Source of the DNA: Sphaerochaeta globosa str. Buddy | GTDB taxonomy: Bacteria > Spirochaetota > Spirochaetia > Sphaerochaetales > Sphaerochaetaceae | Reading direction: 5' to 3' | Assembly (NCBI RefSeq): GCF_000190435.1 | Contig: NC_015152.1 | Location: forward strand, 502,458-566,457 | Length of the DNA stretch: 64,000 nt | Part shown: positions 15,952 through 24,785 of the stretch, piece after piece | Layout: each line of letters begins with the position of its first letter | Position numbering within the stretch: position 1 is the first letter of the stretch | Notes under the pieces: generated by a model | What the model was told of the DNA's origin: nothing | What the model saw: only the letters and a program-made list of their open reading frames with translations | The model's database searches: none | Program-made: the position numbers and the translations under genes

Positions 15952-16470
15952 TTAAGCCTTTCTGGTACAACGCTTGGTGCCCATCTTTGATTCGATGAGT
16001 TTCCAGACTTCCTCACTCTCTTGTAGTAGCTCAAGGGGGAGCAGGAAAGCCCTGTCCTTAGTTATGAATAGATAGATGCTCTCTTTCTCGTAATATGCAT
16101 GAAACGCATCCTGCCATCGATAGCTTGCCCTTTCCTTGTCGTTGGAAATCTCAAGTACATCGGAATCTTCAGTGAACTGCAACGTGTAGACCAAGCGGGG
16201 AGGATCCAGGTTTTGCTGCTTTACCTGCTTCTTCAGGGAAGCGAAAAACGATGTGAAATATACGATCGGCATACCCAGTCCTACGATAAGCAGAACCGTG
16301 CCCAACAAAACAGCACCTTCGACTTTGTACATCAGAAAGCTGATGACGGCGCATGTGGTGAGAATGGATGCAAAGATGAGAGGGCTTCTGTAGAGTTTCA
16401 GCCGCCCGAGGATGTTGAAGATGAGAAACTGTCTGAAGTGGCTTTCATGCAATAGCACTGGAATAATCAT
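15952..16470 (-). CDS. Small membrane protein with YcxB-like C-terminal domain
   Basis: 172 residues. Two hydrophobic segments at about 29-47 and 52-75 are followed by a soluble domain of about 90 residues with an alternating pattern (LEISNDKERASYRWQDAFHA, then YLFITKDRAFLLPLELL), resembling the YcxB-like domain found at the C-terminus of small bacterial membrane proteins. No catalytic motif is seen and the function is unknown. The ATG at 16470 has no SD; the transcript is predicted to begin on the A of this ATG. Confidence 0.6.
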   Translation of the reverse strand: MIIPVLLHESHFRQFLIFNILGRLKLYRSPLIFASILTTCAVISFLMYKVEGAVLLGTVLLIVGLGMPIVYFTSFFASLKKQVKQQNLDPPRLVYTLQFTEDSDVLEISNDKERASYRWQDAFHAYYEKESIYLFITKDRAFLLPLELLQESEEVWKLIESKMGTKRCTRKA

Positions 16471-16476
16471 GGTGCA

Positions 16477-16485
16477 ACTATACCA
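16477..16485 (-). promoter_or_regulatory. Extended -10 promoter giving a leaderless start at 16470
   Basis: TGG then TATAGT (16477-16482) on the minus strand, ending exactly 6 nt before the ATG, so +1 falls on the A of the start codon. Confidence 0.55.
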
Positions 16486-16547
16486 CAGAAAATTTTTCCT
16501 TTCATTCCCTTTTTGGGATATGAATGCTAGTATGTTGCAGGGTACCC

Positions 16548-18086
16548 ATGGAAACACGTAACAAAAGAAGCCTTCATCTAAACCTCTTTCACAGAATATT
16601 TCTGTTTCTTATTGTCTTCATTCTTTTCATATTCCTGCAGCTCGGAATTTCCGCGTATCAGGAACGATTCATCTTGGCCCCGATACAGAAGAGTTCGGGA
16701 AATGTCCAGAAAATCAGTCTGCTTCTCGATTCCTTGGGAAAGGCCCGTGAGGTGCTCTCCTCCTACCGTTGGGATTTTGGGGACATTGCCACCCTTGTTT
16801 CCGAACTCAGAAAGGAAAATGAGATTTCTGAGGAGAACCTTGAAAAAATCGATACTGCTATTGGGAGTATAGGGGTGGAGCAGTACCTTCTCGTTAGTGC
16901 GGTGAATACCACGTACAACAACTACAGGGGATATTTGTCCCTCATGCAGGAACTTCTTATCAGCAACAATATTGATCAGGCCTCAGAAGTGTATTACTCC
17001 GATCTGGAACCCTGTTTGAACTCCCTCTATACGTATGTTCAGCAACTTATCGAGAGAGCCATCATGGACAATCAGTCTACGTACGACCGTTTGATACGAC
17101 TCAATGAGGACCTCAATACGGTATATGCTCTGACGGTTTTAGTGATGATTCTTTTTGGCTTTGCCGCTTTCAAGGAAGTAATACGAATGCTCTCCATCGT
17201 TCAGGAGATGGCAAGTTCCTCCAAGGCGATTACTGCAGGAGACTACGACAGGCCGGAGCTTTCCGAGCATCGCAAGGACGAGATAGGGGACATGGCCCGG
17301 GCTTTCAATGAAATGAAAAAGGCTATGAGAAATCAGGTGAGATTGCTCACGGCAAACAATGAGATGGAGAAGGAGATTCATAGAAAGGATACAGAGGCCT
17401 TGGCGATGCAGAATCTTCTCGAGCGAGAGAAGCTCCAGTTGTTGAGAAGCCAGATAAACCCTCATTTTCTCTTTAATACCATCAATGTCATGAAGTATAC
17501 AGCCCAGGAGGAAAAGGCGGAGAAAACCGATGCCTTGCTCTCTTCCCTTGCTCGCCTTTTTCGCTATGCCTTGGCTGATAATGAGGTAATGGTCCCGCTT
17601 TCCAGGGAGATTCAGATTGTTGACGAGTACTACAGCCTGTACAAGGCACGGTTCAAGGATAAGGTATCGCTTATTTGGGATGTATCACCTTTCTTGGTCT
17701 TGACTGAAACGTTGGTGCCTTCATTTTTCCTTCAGCCTTTGGTGGAGAATGCCTTCAAGCATGGGCTTGGCCCAAAGGAGCTTTCCGGCAGTATCTGGCT
17801 TACCTTACAAGAGAAGGATGAAATGCTATGGGTAACCGTCGAGGACGATGGGGTGGGCATGGATGAGGAGAAACTTCAGATGCTCCGTTCCCGGCTTCTT
17901 GATCCACCTGTAACGGGAGAACATATCGGACTGTATAGCGTTGCTGCACGATTGAAGTTGATGGATGTACGGTGTCGTCTGGAGGTGACTTCAAAGCAAG
18001 GACAGGGCACTACTATTAGGATCGAGATGCCTTTGATGTTCAGAAAGGAGGAGGAAGAGGATGATCAAGATACTGATTGTCGATGA
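16548..18086 (+). CDS. Sensor histidine kinase, YesM/LytS type
   Basis: 512 residues: a membrane helix at about 13-36, an extracytoplasmic helical domain of some 150 residues, a second membrane helix near 190-215, a HAMP linker (VQEMASSSKAITAGDYDRPE region), then a His_kinase-type phosphoacceptor LRSQINPHFLFNTINVMKY with His306, and an ATPase domain with VENAFKHGLG (N box) and EDDGVGMDEEKL (G1). It should phosphorylate the response regulator encoded next, which overlaps by 26 bp. The putative TGn-TAGTAT -10 (16525-16533) leaves an 8 nt leader without SD. The presence of an SBP gene as third cistron suggests it senses a ligand-loaded binding protein. Confidence 0.88.
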   Translation: METRNKRSLHLNLFHRIFLFLIVFILFIFLQLGISAYQERFILAPIQKSSGNVQKISLLLDSLGKAREVLSSYRWDFGDIATLVSELRKENEISEENLEKIDTAIGSIGVEQYLLVSAVNTTYNNYRGYLSLMQELLISNNIDQASEVYYSDLEPCLNSLYTYVQQLIERAIMDNQSTYDRLIRLNEDLNTVYALTVLVMILFGFAAFKEVIRMLSIVQEMASSSKAITAGDYDRPELSEHRKDEIGDMARAFNEMKKAMRNQVRLLTANNEMEKEIHRKDTEALAMQNLLEREKLQLLRSQINPHFLFNTINVMKYTAQEEKAEKTDALLSSLARLFRYALADNEVMVPLSREIQIVDEYYSLYKARFKDKVSLIWDVSPFLVLTETLVPSFFLQPLVENAFKHGLGPKELSGSIWLTLQEKDEMLWVTVEDDGVGMDEEKLQMLRSRLLDPPVTGEHIGLYSVAARLKLMDVRCRLEVTSKQGQGTTIRIEMPLMFRKEEEEDDQDTDCR

Positions 18087-18831
18087 CGAAAGCATTGAAA
18101 GAGAACTGCTTAGCAAGATTCTCTCAAGCAATTCCCTCCTGGAGCTGTATCAGGTGGAAAACGGGCGGTTGGCCGTTACGTATGCATCGCTGTACGATGT
18201 GGATATTGTTCTTATGGATATTGAGATGCCGGCCCTGAATGGCCTGGAAGCTGCGAAAAGAATACTGGACGACAAGCCCTCTTGCCGTATTATTTTCATT
18301 ACTGCCTACAGCATTTTCTCGTATGCCCGTGAAGCCGTCAAATTAGGGGCCAATGATTACATCCTCAAACCGGTGGACAGGGAAGATGTTCAGCGGGCGG
18401 TCAAGCGAGCGATCAGTCAGGTGGAGGCTGAACGGCAGCTGAAGGCTGTACGTCCGGATGTGGGTACTCTGGAGGACTGTGAAGCTACCGATAAAACTGC
18501 CTTGATGATGGCAAAGGTGAAGAAGTATCTGGAACACAGCTACATGAACTATGATCTTTCCTTGGACTCGGTAAGCAGCCTGCTGAATATCAATCCATCG
18601 TATCTTAGTTGCATTTTCAAGCGTTGCACCGGTGTCAACTTTCTCGATTACATCACCAACCTCAGGATTGGTGCAGCAAAGGATTACCTGCACGATCCCT
18701 TCAAGTCTGCATCCGAGATTGCCGCAATGGTGGGTTATGACAGTTCCAGCTATTTTACCCGTGCTTTCAAGAAAAATACCGGGCTTACCCCAACCGAATA
18801 TCGGAAGCAGGTCGGAGGACTCACGCGATGA
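18061..18831 (+). CDS. Response regulator with AraC-type DNA-binding domain (YesN type)
   Basis: 256 residues. Receiver domain (about 1-120) with the acidic pair DDES at 8-9, phospho-acceptor Asp53 in LMDIEMP, ITAY and LKPVD (switch Thr and Lys). The AraC C-terminal domain (about 150-252) has two HTH units: LSLDSVSSLLNINPSYLSCI and SASEIAAMVGYDSSSYFTRA. Partner of the kinase upstream; probable targets are the TRAP genes starting at 19940. Its stop overlaps the next ATG by 4 bp (ATGA). Confidence 0.9.
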   Translation: MIKILIVDDESIERELLSKILSSNSLLELYQVENGRLAVTYASLYDVDIVLMDIEMPALNGLEAAKRILDDKPSCRIIFITAYSIFSYAREAVKLGANDYILKPVDREDVQRAVKRAISQVEAERQLKAVRPDVGTLEDCEATDKTALMMAKVKKYLEHSYMNYDLSLDSVSSLLNINPSYLSCIFKRCTGVNFLDYITNLRIGAAKDYLHDPFKSASEIAAMVGYDSSSYFTRAFKKNTGLTPTEYRKQVGGLTR

Positions 18832-19817
18832 AGAAGGTATTGCTCATAGTCGTGATTATCGTAGTAGGTTTCTTTTCCTGTCGGAAGGAGGAATCCAAGT
18901 ATCCCGAGTTGGTGCTCCGGTATGCAGACAATCAAAGCTCCGGCTACCCGACGGTTGAAGCGGCAAAGTATTTGGCATCATTGATAAAAGAGCGGACCGG
19001 GGGAAGGATAGAGCTCAGAATATACCCCGACAGCGTTTTGGGATCAGAAATTGATGTGATGAAACAGATGGTCTACGGTGGCATCGACATGTCCCGCTTC
19101 TCTTTAGGAACCCTTTCCCAGTTTTTCCCCGAGCTTTGGACGCTCCAATTGCCCTACCTGTACTCCGACAGCGAGCATATGTGGAGGGTCCTCGATGGTG
19201 AGATCGGAGACATGTACCTGCATGGTATGGTGGGTAAGGGAATCGTTGGCTTGGCTTGGTATGATGCCGGGGCTAGAAGCTTCTATACCAGAACTCCTAT
19301 TGCAAACATCAATTCTCTCAAAGGTCTGACGATCCGTGTCCAAGAGAATGATATGATGAGTCGTACCATCGAGCTTCTTGGAGCCAAGGCGGTGCAGATA
19401 CCCTATGGGGATGTCTATTCTGCTCTTCAGAAACTTCGTATCGATGGCGCGGAGAACAACCTGCCGAGTTATGTGTTCATGGACCACAACCAAGCTGCTC
19501 CCTATTTCTACCAGGATGAGCACTTTCGGTTGCCCGAGGTCGTGATGATCAGTGTCGATGCCCAAAAAAAAGTAGCAGCGATCGACCCCTCCTATGTTGA
19601 GCTTTTCGCAGAATGCGCACGGGAAAGTGGTCTGTATGAGCGAAAGCTCTGGCTGGAAGAGGAAAAACGGGCCTTTGATGAGGCCCTCCAGTCAGGGGTG
19701 ACATTCACTGTCCCCGATGAGGACGATCTGCTTGCCCTGAGGAAGGCGATGGAGCCGCTGTATCAGGAGCTTGGCGAGCGAGAACGGGAAATTGTTGAAA
19801 GGATTGGAAATACCTAA
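18828..19817 (+). CDS. TRAP-type DctP binding protein, lipoprotein form, co-transcribed with two-component genes
   Basis: 329 residues. A short lipoprotein signal ends in GFFSC with Cys18, so the protein is membrane-anchored, unlike the other two DctP proteins here, which have ordinary cleavable signals. The DctP fold is clear: GGRIELRIYPDSVLGSE, IDMSRFSLGTL, LKGLTIRVQEND with the carboxylate-binding Arg, and YGDVYSALQKLRIDGAEN. It is translationally coupled to the response regulator and has no Q/M genes directly after it; a separate DctP starts 122 nt on. I infer it serves as a ligand co-receptor for the kinase or as a second receptor for the same permease. Confidence 0.85.
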   Translation: MKKVLLIVVIIVVGFFSCRKEESKYPELVLRYADNQSSGYPTVEAAKYLASLIKERTGGRIELRIYPDSVLGSEIDVMKQMVYGGIDMSRFSLGTLSQFFPELWTLQLPYLYSDSEHMWRVLDGEIGDMYLHGMVGKGIVGLAWYDAGARSFYTRTPIANINSLKGLTIRVQENDMMSRTIELLGAKAVQIPYGDVYSALQKLRIDGAENNLPSYVFMDHNQAAPYFYQDEHFRLPEVVMISVDAQKKVAAIDPSYVELFAECARESGLYERKLWLEEEKRAFDEALQSGVTFTVPDEDDLLALRKAMEPLYQELGEREREIVERIGNT

Positions 19818-19939
19818 GCTTTTCAATTTTTTGGATACGTTGCACTTTCTTTGACTGCACCTTGCGGGCATAGATTTCCTCCTTTAGATTTTTTCGTGTA
19901 CCTGGGGTAATCAGGTTGAAGTATTATTAGGAGGCAACT

Positions 19940-20959
19940 ATGAAACGTGTATTGTATGTTCTCTTGGCGCTGTTGCTCTGTTCTTCCATGGCTTTTGCTG
20001 CTGGAGAGAAGGAAACTGCAGCTGCTGGACCAGTAGCTGAAAAAACCGTAAAGCTTGTATATGCAGAGGTAAACCCTCTTGATACCATCGTAGGAAAGAC
20101 TGGTACCTATTTCAAGGAACAGGTCGCCAAGCTCAGCGGTGGTACGGTAATTATCGACATCCAGGCTTCCGGTGTTCTTGGTTCCGAGAATGACGTTCTC
20201 GACTCCATCCTCGGCGGTGGTACCTCGATCGACATGTCCAGAATTTCCGCTTTTGCACTCACCAGCTATGGTGCTGCAAAGTCCAAGCTTCTTTCCATTC
20301 CGTTCACATTCGAGAACAGAGCACACTTCTGGGCTTTTGCAAACTCTGAACTTGCTCCTGAATTCCTGAACGAACCCCAGACCATCGGTCTTCCGATTCG
20401 CGGTATTTTCTATGGTGAGGAAGGTTTTAGGCATTTCTTTACCGTCAAGAAGGTTGCCAGCATGGCCGATCTCAAGGGCCTGAAGCTTCGTGTATCCAAT
20501 GACCCGGTTATGAACGGTATGGTAAAGGGCCTTGGTGCTTCTCCGACCGTTGTTTCCTTTGGTGAGCTGTATTCCGCCCTGCAGACCGGTGTTGTTGATG
20601 GCGCAGAGCAGCCGATCGCAAACTACAAGTCCAATGCATTCCAGGAAGTTGCTCCTACCATGATTCTTGATGGTCACACCCTCGGTGCCATCCAGGTTGT
20701 TATCACCGATACCGCTTGGAACAAACTCTCCGAGAAGCAGAGAAGCGCCATCATGGAAGCCGGCAAGCTTGCTCAGGCATACAATGCAGAGATCAGCGAA
20801 GGTGCTGAGAACGAAGTTCTTGCAAAGCTCAAGGCTGAAGGCACGAATATTGTTGAAGTTACCAACAAGGGTGAATGGGCCGATGCTTGTAAGGCTGTAA
20901 TCGAAGAGAATACCAAGAGCCAGGCAGCTCTGTATCAGCAGATCAAAGCTTTGAAATAA
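19940..20959 (+). CDS. TRAP transporter substrate-binding protein DctP
   Basis: 339 residues with an N-terminal signal peptide (MKRVLYVLLALLLCSSMAFA). Mature protein shows the DctP pattern: IDIQASGVLGSEND, IDMSRISAFALTS, LKGLKLRVSND with the substrate-carboxylate Arg, and GELYSALQTGVVDGAEQP. It captures an organic acid in the periplasm for the DctQ/DctM permease encoded next. Strong SD TAGGAGG before ATG 19940. The gap of 122 nt after the previous gene has TTGACT at 19853-19858 but no convincing -10, so a separate promoter is only possible. Confidence 0.9.
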   Translation: MKRVLYVLLALLLCSSMAFAAGEKETAAAGPVAEKTVKLVYAEVNPLDTIVGKTGTYFKEQVAKLSGGTVIIDIQASGVLGSENDVLDSILGGGTSIDMSRISAFALTSYGAAKSKLLSIPFTFENRAHFWAFANSELAPEFLNEPQTIGLPIRGIFYGEEGFRHFFTVKKVASMADLKGLKLRVSNDPVMNGMVKGLGASPTVVSFGELYSALQTGVVDGAEQPIANYKSNAFQEVAPTMILDGHTLGAIQVVITDTAWNKLSEKQRSAIMEAGKLAQAYNAEISEGAENEVLAKLKAEGTNIVEVTNKGEWADACKAVIEENTKSQAALYQQIKALK

Positions 20960-20978
20960 GGGTTTTTAGTTAGATACA

Positions 20979-21009
20979 GGTGGGATTGCATAGTCAATCC
21001 CACCTTTTT
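20979..21009 (+). terminator. Strong stem-loop between dctP and dctQ
   Basis: GGTGGGATTG-N6-CAATCCCACC followed by TTTTT: a perfect 10-bp stem with a U tract, i.e. an intrinsic terminator inside the operon. It should cut down transcription into dctQM while protecting the dctP mRNA 3' end, which gives more binding protein than permease. Confidence 0.85.
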
Positions 21010-21029
21010 AAAGTCTCAGGAGATGAAAT

Positions 21030-21569
21030 ATGCCAAAGTTCTTTGCAACAATGGATAAGATTAAACTGGCCTATGATTGGACCGATAGGATTGTATTGTT
21101 AGTATGCAAACTATTGCTTATAGCCGATATCCTGATTACCAGTTATGCAGTAGCAGGCCGCATGTTCAATGAGTATATTCCGTTCCTCAAGGATCCAGCT
21201 TGGTCGGAAGAAGTGGTGTTGACCTGTATGTCCTATATGGCTGTTCTTTCAGCCGCCCTTGCCATCCGTAGGAGTTCCCACATCAGGATGACGGCATTTG
21301 ATAAATACCTTCCCAAACGTGCTATTAAGTTCCTTGATATCCTTTCGGACATCGCGGTTCTCAGTCTTGGATTGATCATGCTCTTTGTCGGTTGGCGATA
21401 TGCCACAACCATCGGGAGTAGGGGATCCTATGTCTCCATGCCATGGCTCAGCCGCTTTTGGATGTACTTCCCTGTACCCCTCGCTGGATTCGCCATGATC
21501 ATTTTTGAGCTGGAGTCTCTGTATAACCATGTGAAGTCCTTCTTTGTGAAGGAAGAGGAGAAAGCCTGA
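21030..21569 (+). CDS. TRAP transporter small permease DctQ
   Basis: 179 residues with four hydrophobic segments (about 20-40, 62-82, 104-125, 146-165) and the DctQ hallmark WSEEVVLTCMSYMAVLSAAL followed by RRSSHIRM. Small membrane subunit that pairs with DctM. SD AGGAG precedes ATG 21030. Overlaps dctM by one base. Confidence 0.87.
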   Translation: MPKFFATMDKIKLAYDWTDRIVLLVCKLLLIADILITSYAVAGRMFNEYIPFLKDPAWSEEVVLTCMSYMAVLSAALAIRRSSHIRMTAFDKYLPKRAIKFLDILSDIAVLSLGLIMLFVGWRYATTIGSRGSYVSMPWLSRFWMYFPVPLAGFAMIIFELESLYNHVKSFFVKEEEKA

Positions 21570-22885
21570 TGGATACGAACAGCATTGCAATTCTGATTCT
21601 TCTTGGAACCTTCTTTGGTATGATCATACTTCGTTTCCCTATTGCTTATGCGGTGGGACTTTCCTCTGTCTTCTGCATGCTTTTCCAAGGGACAAACCTG
21701 AATGATATCTGCCGTCTTATGGTCAAGGGTATCAGTTCGTTCTCCCTGATGGCGGTTCCTTTCTTCATCACCATGGGTGTGTTGATGGGGTCTGGTGGAA
21801 TATCGGAAAAACTTATTGCTCTTGCCAATGCTTGTGTAGGGTGGATGAGGGGAGGCTTGGCTCAGGTAAACATCGTAGCTTCCTACTTCTTTGGAGGTAT
21901 TTCCGGGTCTGCAGCCGCTGATACTGCTTCCCTTGGTTCAATCCTCATTCCCATGATGGTCAATGAAGGCTATGATGCAGATTTTTCTACTGCGGTTACG
22001 ATTACCAGTTCCTGTGAAGGGCTTCTTGTCCCTCCTAGTCACAACATGGTCATCTATGCGACCACTGCAGGTGGTATTTCCGTAGGAAGTCTCTTTCTTG
22101 CCGGGTATCTTCCTGGTGCGTTGCTTGCGGTCACCCTGATGATTGGCTCCTACATCATCTCAGTAAAGCGGGGCTATCCCAAGGGGGATAAGTTCAGCCT
22201 CAAGAACTTTTTTATCCAACTGGGAAAATCCTTCTGGGCGTTGGCCGCAGTCATTATTGTTGTCGTTGGTGTTGTAGCCGGTTTCTTCACCGCTACAGAA
22301 TCGGCTGCTATAGCAGTAATTTACTCCTTGATTGTTTCGGTCTTCATCTACAAAGGTTTGACATGGAAGGGAGTTTGGAAGGTATTGGATAATGCTGTAG
22401 GAACTCTTGCAATAGTCCTCATCCTTATCGCAACATCCTCGGTCTTCGGCTACTGTCTTACCACGCTCCATGTTCCCGATCTTGCAGCTACGGCCATTAC
22501 CAATCTTACCAGCAATAGGATTCTTCTTATTCTGCTGTTGAATGTGATTTTATTGGTTCTCGGATGCATCATGGACATGGCTCCGATCATCCTCATTGCA
22601 ACCCCGATTCTGTTTCCTATAGCAATTGGAGTCTGTGGCCTCGATCCTATCCAGTTCGGCATCATGGTTGTGCTCAACTGTGGTATCGGTCTGCTTACCC
22701 CTCCTGTAGGAGCAGTACTTTTCATCGGTTCAGCTGTTGCAAAGATTTCCATGGAGCGGGTTGTAAAGGCAACGCTTCCGTTCTATCTCTGTATGATCGT
22801 CGCACTTCTGATGGTTTCCTTCATTCCTGAGATCAGCCTCTTCCTGCCACAGGTTTTTGGAGGGTATGTCCCAGCCAACCTGTAG
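21569..22885 (+). CDS. TRAP transporter large permease DctM
   Basis: 438 residues with about twelve membrane segments. DctM signatures seen: VPFFITMGVLMGSGGIS, GGISGSAAADTASLGSILIP, VPPSHNMVIYA and the C-terminal GLLTPPVGAVLFIGSAV. This is the Na+-driven channel subunit. Last gene of the dctPQM unit; a terminator follows 31 nt after its stop. Confidence 0.9.
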   Translation: MDTNSIAILILLGTFFGMIILRFPIAYAVGLSSVFCMLFQGTNLNDICRLMVKGISSFSLMAVPFFITMGVLMGSGGISEKLIALANACVGWMRGGLAQVNIVASYFFGGISGSAAADTASLGSILIPMMVNEGYDADFSTAVTITSSCEGLLVPPSHNMVIYATTAGGISVGSLFLAGYLPGALLAVTLMIGSYIISVKRGYPKGDKFSLKNFFIQLGKSFWALAAVIIVVVGVVAGFFTATESAAIAVIYSLIVSVFIYKGLTWKGVWKVLDNAVGTLAIVLILIATSSVFGYCLTTLHVPDLAATAITNLTSNRILLILLLNVILLVLGCIMDMAPIILIATPILFPIAIGVCGLDPIQFGIMVVLNCGIGLLTPPVGAVLFIGSAVAKISMERVVKATLPFYLCMIVALLMVSFIPEISLFLPQVFGGYVPANL

Positions 22886-22916
22886 TATCACATCTCTATT
22901 TGTTTCGGTTTCCATC

Positions 22917-22949
22917 GAGCCAGAGTGTATTCTCTGGTTCTTTTTTTTT
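22917..22949 (+). terminator. Rho-independent terminator after the first TRAP operon
   Basis: GAGCCAGAG-N6-CTCTGGTTC (one G-T pair) followed by nine T. The remainder of the gap up to 23106 is AT-rich without recognisable features. Confidence 0.85.
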
Positions 22950-23106
22950 GCCTCTGCCGATGTCACTGAAGCGGTACGATCTTTTCTCATGTATTCCATT
23001 GAAAAATTGATGAAGTCAGCATAGCATTTGTAAACCTTATATATAGAAAAGAAATACAAAGAAAAGCAAGGGTGAAGAAGAAATCATAAAACAGATGCAG
23101 GGTGGA

Positions 23107-23135
23107 TTGACAGTTCATTTTTTTCAAGTTAGCAT
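23107..23135 (+). promoter_or_regulatory. Promoter of the second TRAP operon
   Basis: TTGACA (23107-23112), exactly 17 nt, TAGCAT (23130-23135). Predicted start about 23142, inside the operator palindrome. Confidence 0.75.
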
Positions 23136-23144
23136 ACTAGTATG
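23133..23144. promoter_or_regulatory. Operator palindrome CATACTAGTATG over the -10/+1 region
   Basis: Perfect 12-bp palindrome, extended imperfectly to TAGCATACTAGTATGTTA. It covers the -10 box and start point. FCD-type GntR repressors bind short AT-rich palindromes of this sort; the GntR gene at 26129 at the end of the operon is the obvious candidate (inference). Confidence 0.7.
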
Positions 23145-23146
23145 TT

Positions 23147-23166
23147 AGCGGTTGGATCCAGCCGCT
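23147..23166 (+). other. Stem-loop in the 5' leader of the second dctP
   Basis: AGCGGTTGGA/TCCAGCCGCT is a 20-nt near-perfect hairpin (one G-T pair) directly before the TAGGAGG ribosome site. At the very 5' end of the transcript it should protect the mRNA from decay. Confidence 0.5.
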
Positions 23167-23180
23167 TATAGGAGGAATCG

Positions 23181-24182
23181 ATGAGAAACAAACATGTTGC
23201 AGTCGTGGCTATCGTATTGATGCTTGCAATGGTGACTGTCTCTGTGTTCGCACAGGGTGGTGCAGAGAAGGGTGACAAAGTATACACTCTTAAGCTTTCT
23301 ACCCAGTTGAATGAGACCACCCCGATGGTAGAGGGTTTCAAAGCATTGGCAGAGAGTGTGAAGGCTCGCTCCAATGGACGGCTGGTTGTTGAGGTATATC
23401 CTTCTGCTCAGCTCGGAAGCGATGAGGACGTAATCGAGCAGGCTCTGCAGGGTGTAAACGTAGCAGTACTGACCGACGGCGGCCGCATGGGCAACTATGT
23501 AAAGGACATCGCGATCATCGGTATGGCTTACTTTGCCAACAACTATGATGATGTTCTGAAAGTAACCCAGAGTGCAAAGTTTGCTGAATGGGAGAAGGAA
23601 CTTGTTGACAAGAATGGCATCCGCATTCTTTCTTTCAACTGGTACGACGGTGGTCGTCACTTCTTCACCAACAAGGTAGTCAATACTCCTAGCGACCTGA
23701 AGGGTCTGCGCATTCGTACCCCCGGCGCTCCTGCTTGGGCTGAAAGCGTTACTGCTCTTGGTGCAACCCCGGTTGCAATGCCTTGGGGCGAGACGTACTC
23801 TGCTGTCCAGTCCAAGGCTGTTGACGGATGTGAAGTACAGCTTACCTCTGCACTTGGCTCCAGAATCTATGAAGTCTTGAAGTACATGGTCCGCACCGAG
23901 CACTTCCAGCTGATCAACGGCCTCATCGTTGGCGAGAAGTGGTTCCAGACCCTTCCTGCAGACCTGCAGACCATCTTGCTTGAAGAGACCAAGGCCGCTG
24001 GTGAGAAGAATGCCCGGTATGTCGAATCCAAGATTGCTGACATTGAGAAGCAGCTGGTTGGCTACGGCATCACCGTTATTGAACCCGATGTACAGGCCTT
24101 CGTAAAGGCTAGCGATGCTGCCTATGCAAAGCTTGGTTTTGCTGACCTGCGCAAGGAAATCTACAAGCAGATCGGTAAGTAA
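23181..24182 (+). CDS. TRAP transporter substrate-binding protein DctP (second system)
   Basis: 333 residues with a cleavable signal peptide ending near FAQGG. DctP features: VEVYPSAQLGSDEDVIEQ, LKGLRIRTPGAPAW with the carboxylate-binding Arg, and WGETYSAVQSKAVDGCEVQ. SD AGGAGG before ATG 23181. Its operon goes on with DctQ, DctM and a GntR regulator and is followed by the etf operon, so the ligand may be a 2-hydroxy acid such as lactate or glycolate; that assignment is inference from context. Confidence 0.9.
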   Translation: MRNKHVAVVAIVLMLAMVTVSVFAQGGAEKGDKVYTLKLSTQLNETTPMVEGFKALAESVKARSNGRLVVEVYPSAQLGSDEDVIEQALQGVNVAVLTDGGRMGNYVKDIAIIGMAYFANNYDDVLKVTQSAKFAEWEKELVDKNGIRILSFNWYDGGRHFFTNKVVNTPSDLKGLRIRTPGAPAWAESVTALGATPVAMPWGETYSAVQSKAVDGCEVQLTSALGSRIYEVLKYMVRTEHFQLINGLIVGEKWFQTLPADLQTILLEETKAAGEKNARYVESKIADIEKQLVGYGITVIEPDVQAFVKASDAAYAKLGFADLRKEIYKQIGK

Positions 24183-24189
24183 TGATTGT

Positions 24190-24209
24190 TGGGGGAGGCA
24201 ACTCCCCCA
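24190..24209 (+). other. Stem-loop between dctP and dctQ (second system)
   Basis: TGGGGGAG-GCAA-CTCCCCCA, a perfect 8-bp stem with a GNRA-like loop, 8 nt after the dctP stop. A second weaker stem GGGATAGC/GCTATCCC (24221-24249) follows and is trailed by TTCGTTTT. Both lie in the dctP-dctQ gap and would shield the dctP message or attenuate readthrough. Confidence 0.75.
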
Positions 24210-24281
24210 CGCTTGGCTATGGGATAGCTTGACTTCTTCTTGCTATCCCTTCGTTTTGCAGTAAGAGAGGGAGATGGTATT

Positions 24282-24785
24282 GTGAATAAAGTATTACAAG
24301 GCTACAAGAAGTTTTGCAAAGTGGAAGAGTTGATTTCCAGCATTCTGCTTTTTGCAATTACCGTGTTGGTATTTGTGTCAGCCATCGCACGAACACTGGG
24401 ACATCCGCTTAACTGGGCGGTAGACATTTCCCTCCTGCTTTTTGCATGGCAAGTGTTCATCGGTGGCGACATCGCAGTGAGGAACACCAACCTTATCGGC
24501 GTTGAATTGTTGGTGAACAAGTTTCCCGCCAAGGTGCAAAAAACACTGAAAATTGTGTTCTTTCTTATGATTATTGCCTTCTTGGCAGTTTTGGTGTATT
24601 TCGGCATTCCGCTTTTGATCCAAAACTATAAGCGCTTGTTCCAGGTACTTCCGATTAGTTATTCCTGGGCTACGCTGAGTGTACCCGTCGGGTCATTTCT
24701 CATGATTATTTCTGCAAGTATCCGTATGGCAGAAGTCATTAAGAAGCCTGTGTCCTTCTGGGAGCAGGGAAGGGTGGATGCATAG
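24282..24785 (+). CDS. TRAP transporter small permease DctQ (second system)
   Basis: 167 residues from GTG 24282, which has AGGGAG 8 nt upstream; longer frames start inside the stem-loops. Four membrane segments and the DctQ-type NWAVDISLLLFAWQVFIGG then AVRNTNLIGVELL. It pairs with the DctM encoded next, overlapping by 8 bp. Confidence 0.85.
   Translation: MNKVLQGYKKFCKVEELISSILLFAITVLVFVSAIARTLGHPLNWAVDISLLLFAWQVFIGGDIAVRNTNLIGVELLVNKFPAKVQKTLKIVFFLMIIAFLAVLVYFGIPLLIQNYKRLFQVLPISYSWATLSVPVGSFLMIISASIRMAEVIKKPVSFWEQGRVDA

Noticed and set aside
19818-19939. Sigma54 or sigma70 promoter before dctP at 19940
   Set aside because: The GG/GC spacing does not fit sigma54, and TTGACT at 19853 has no -10 at an acceptable distance.
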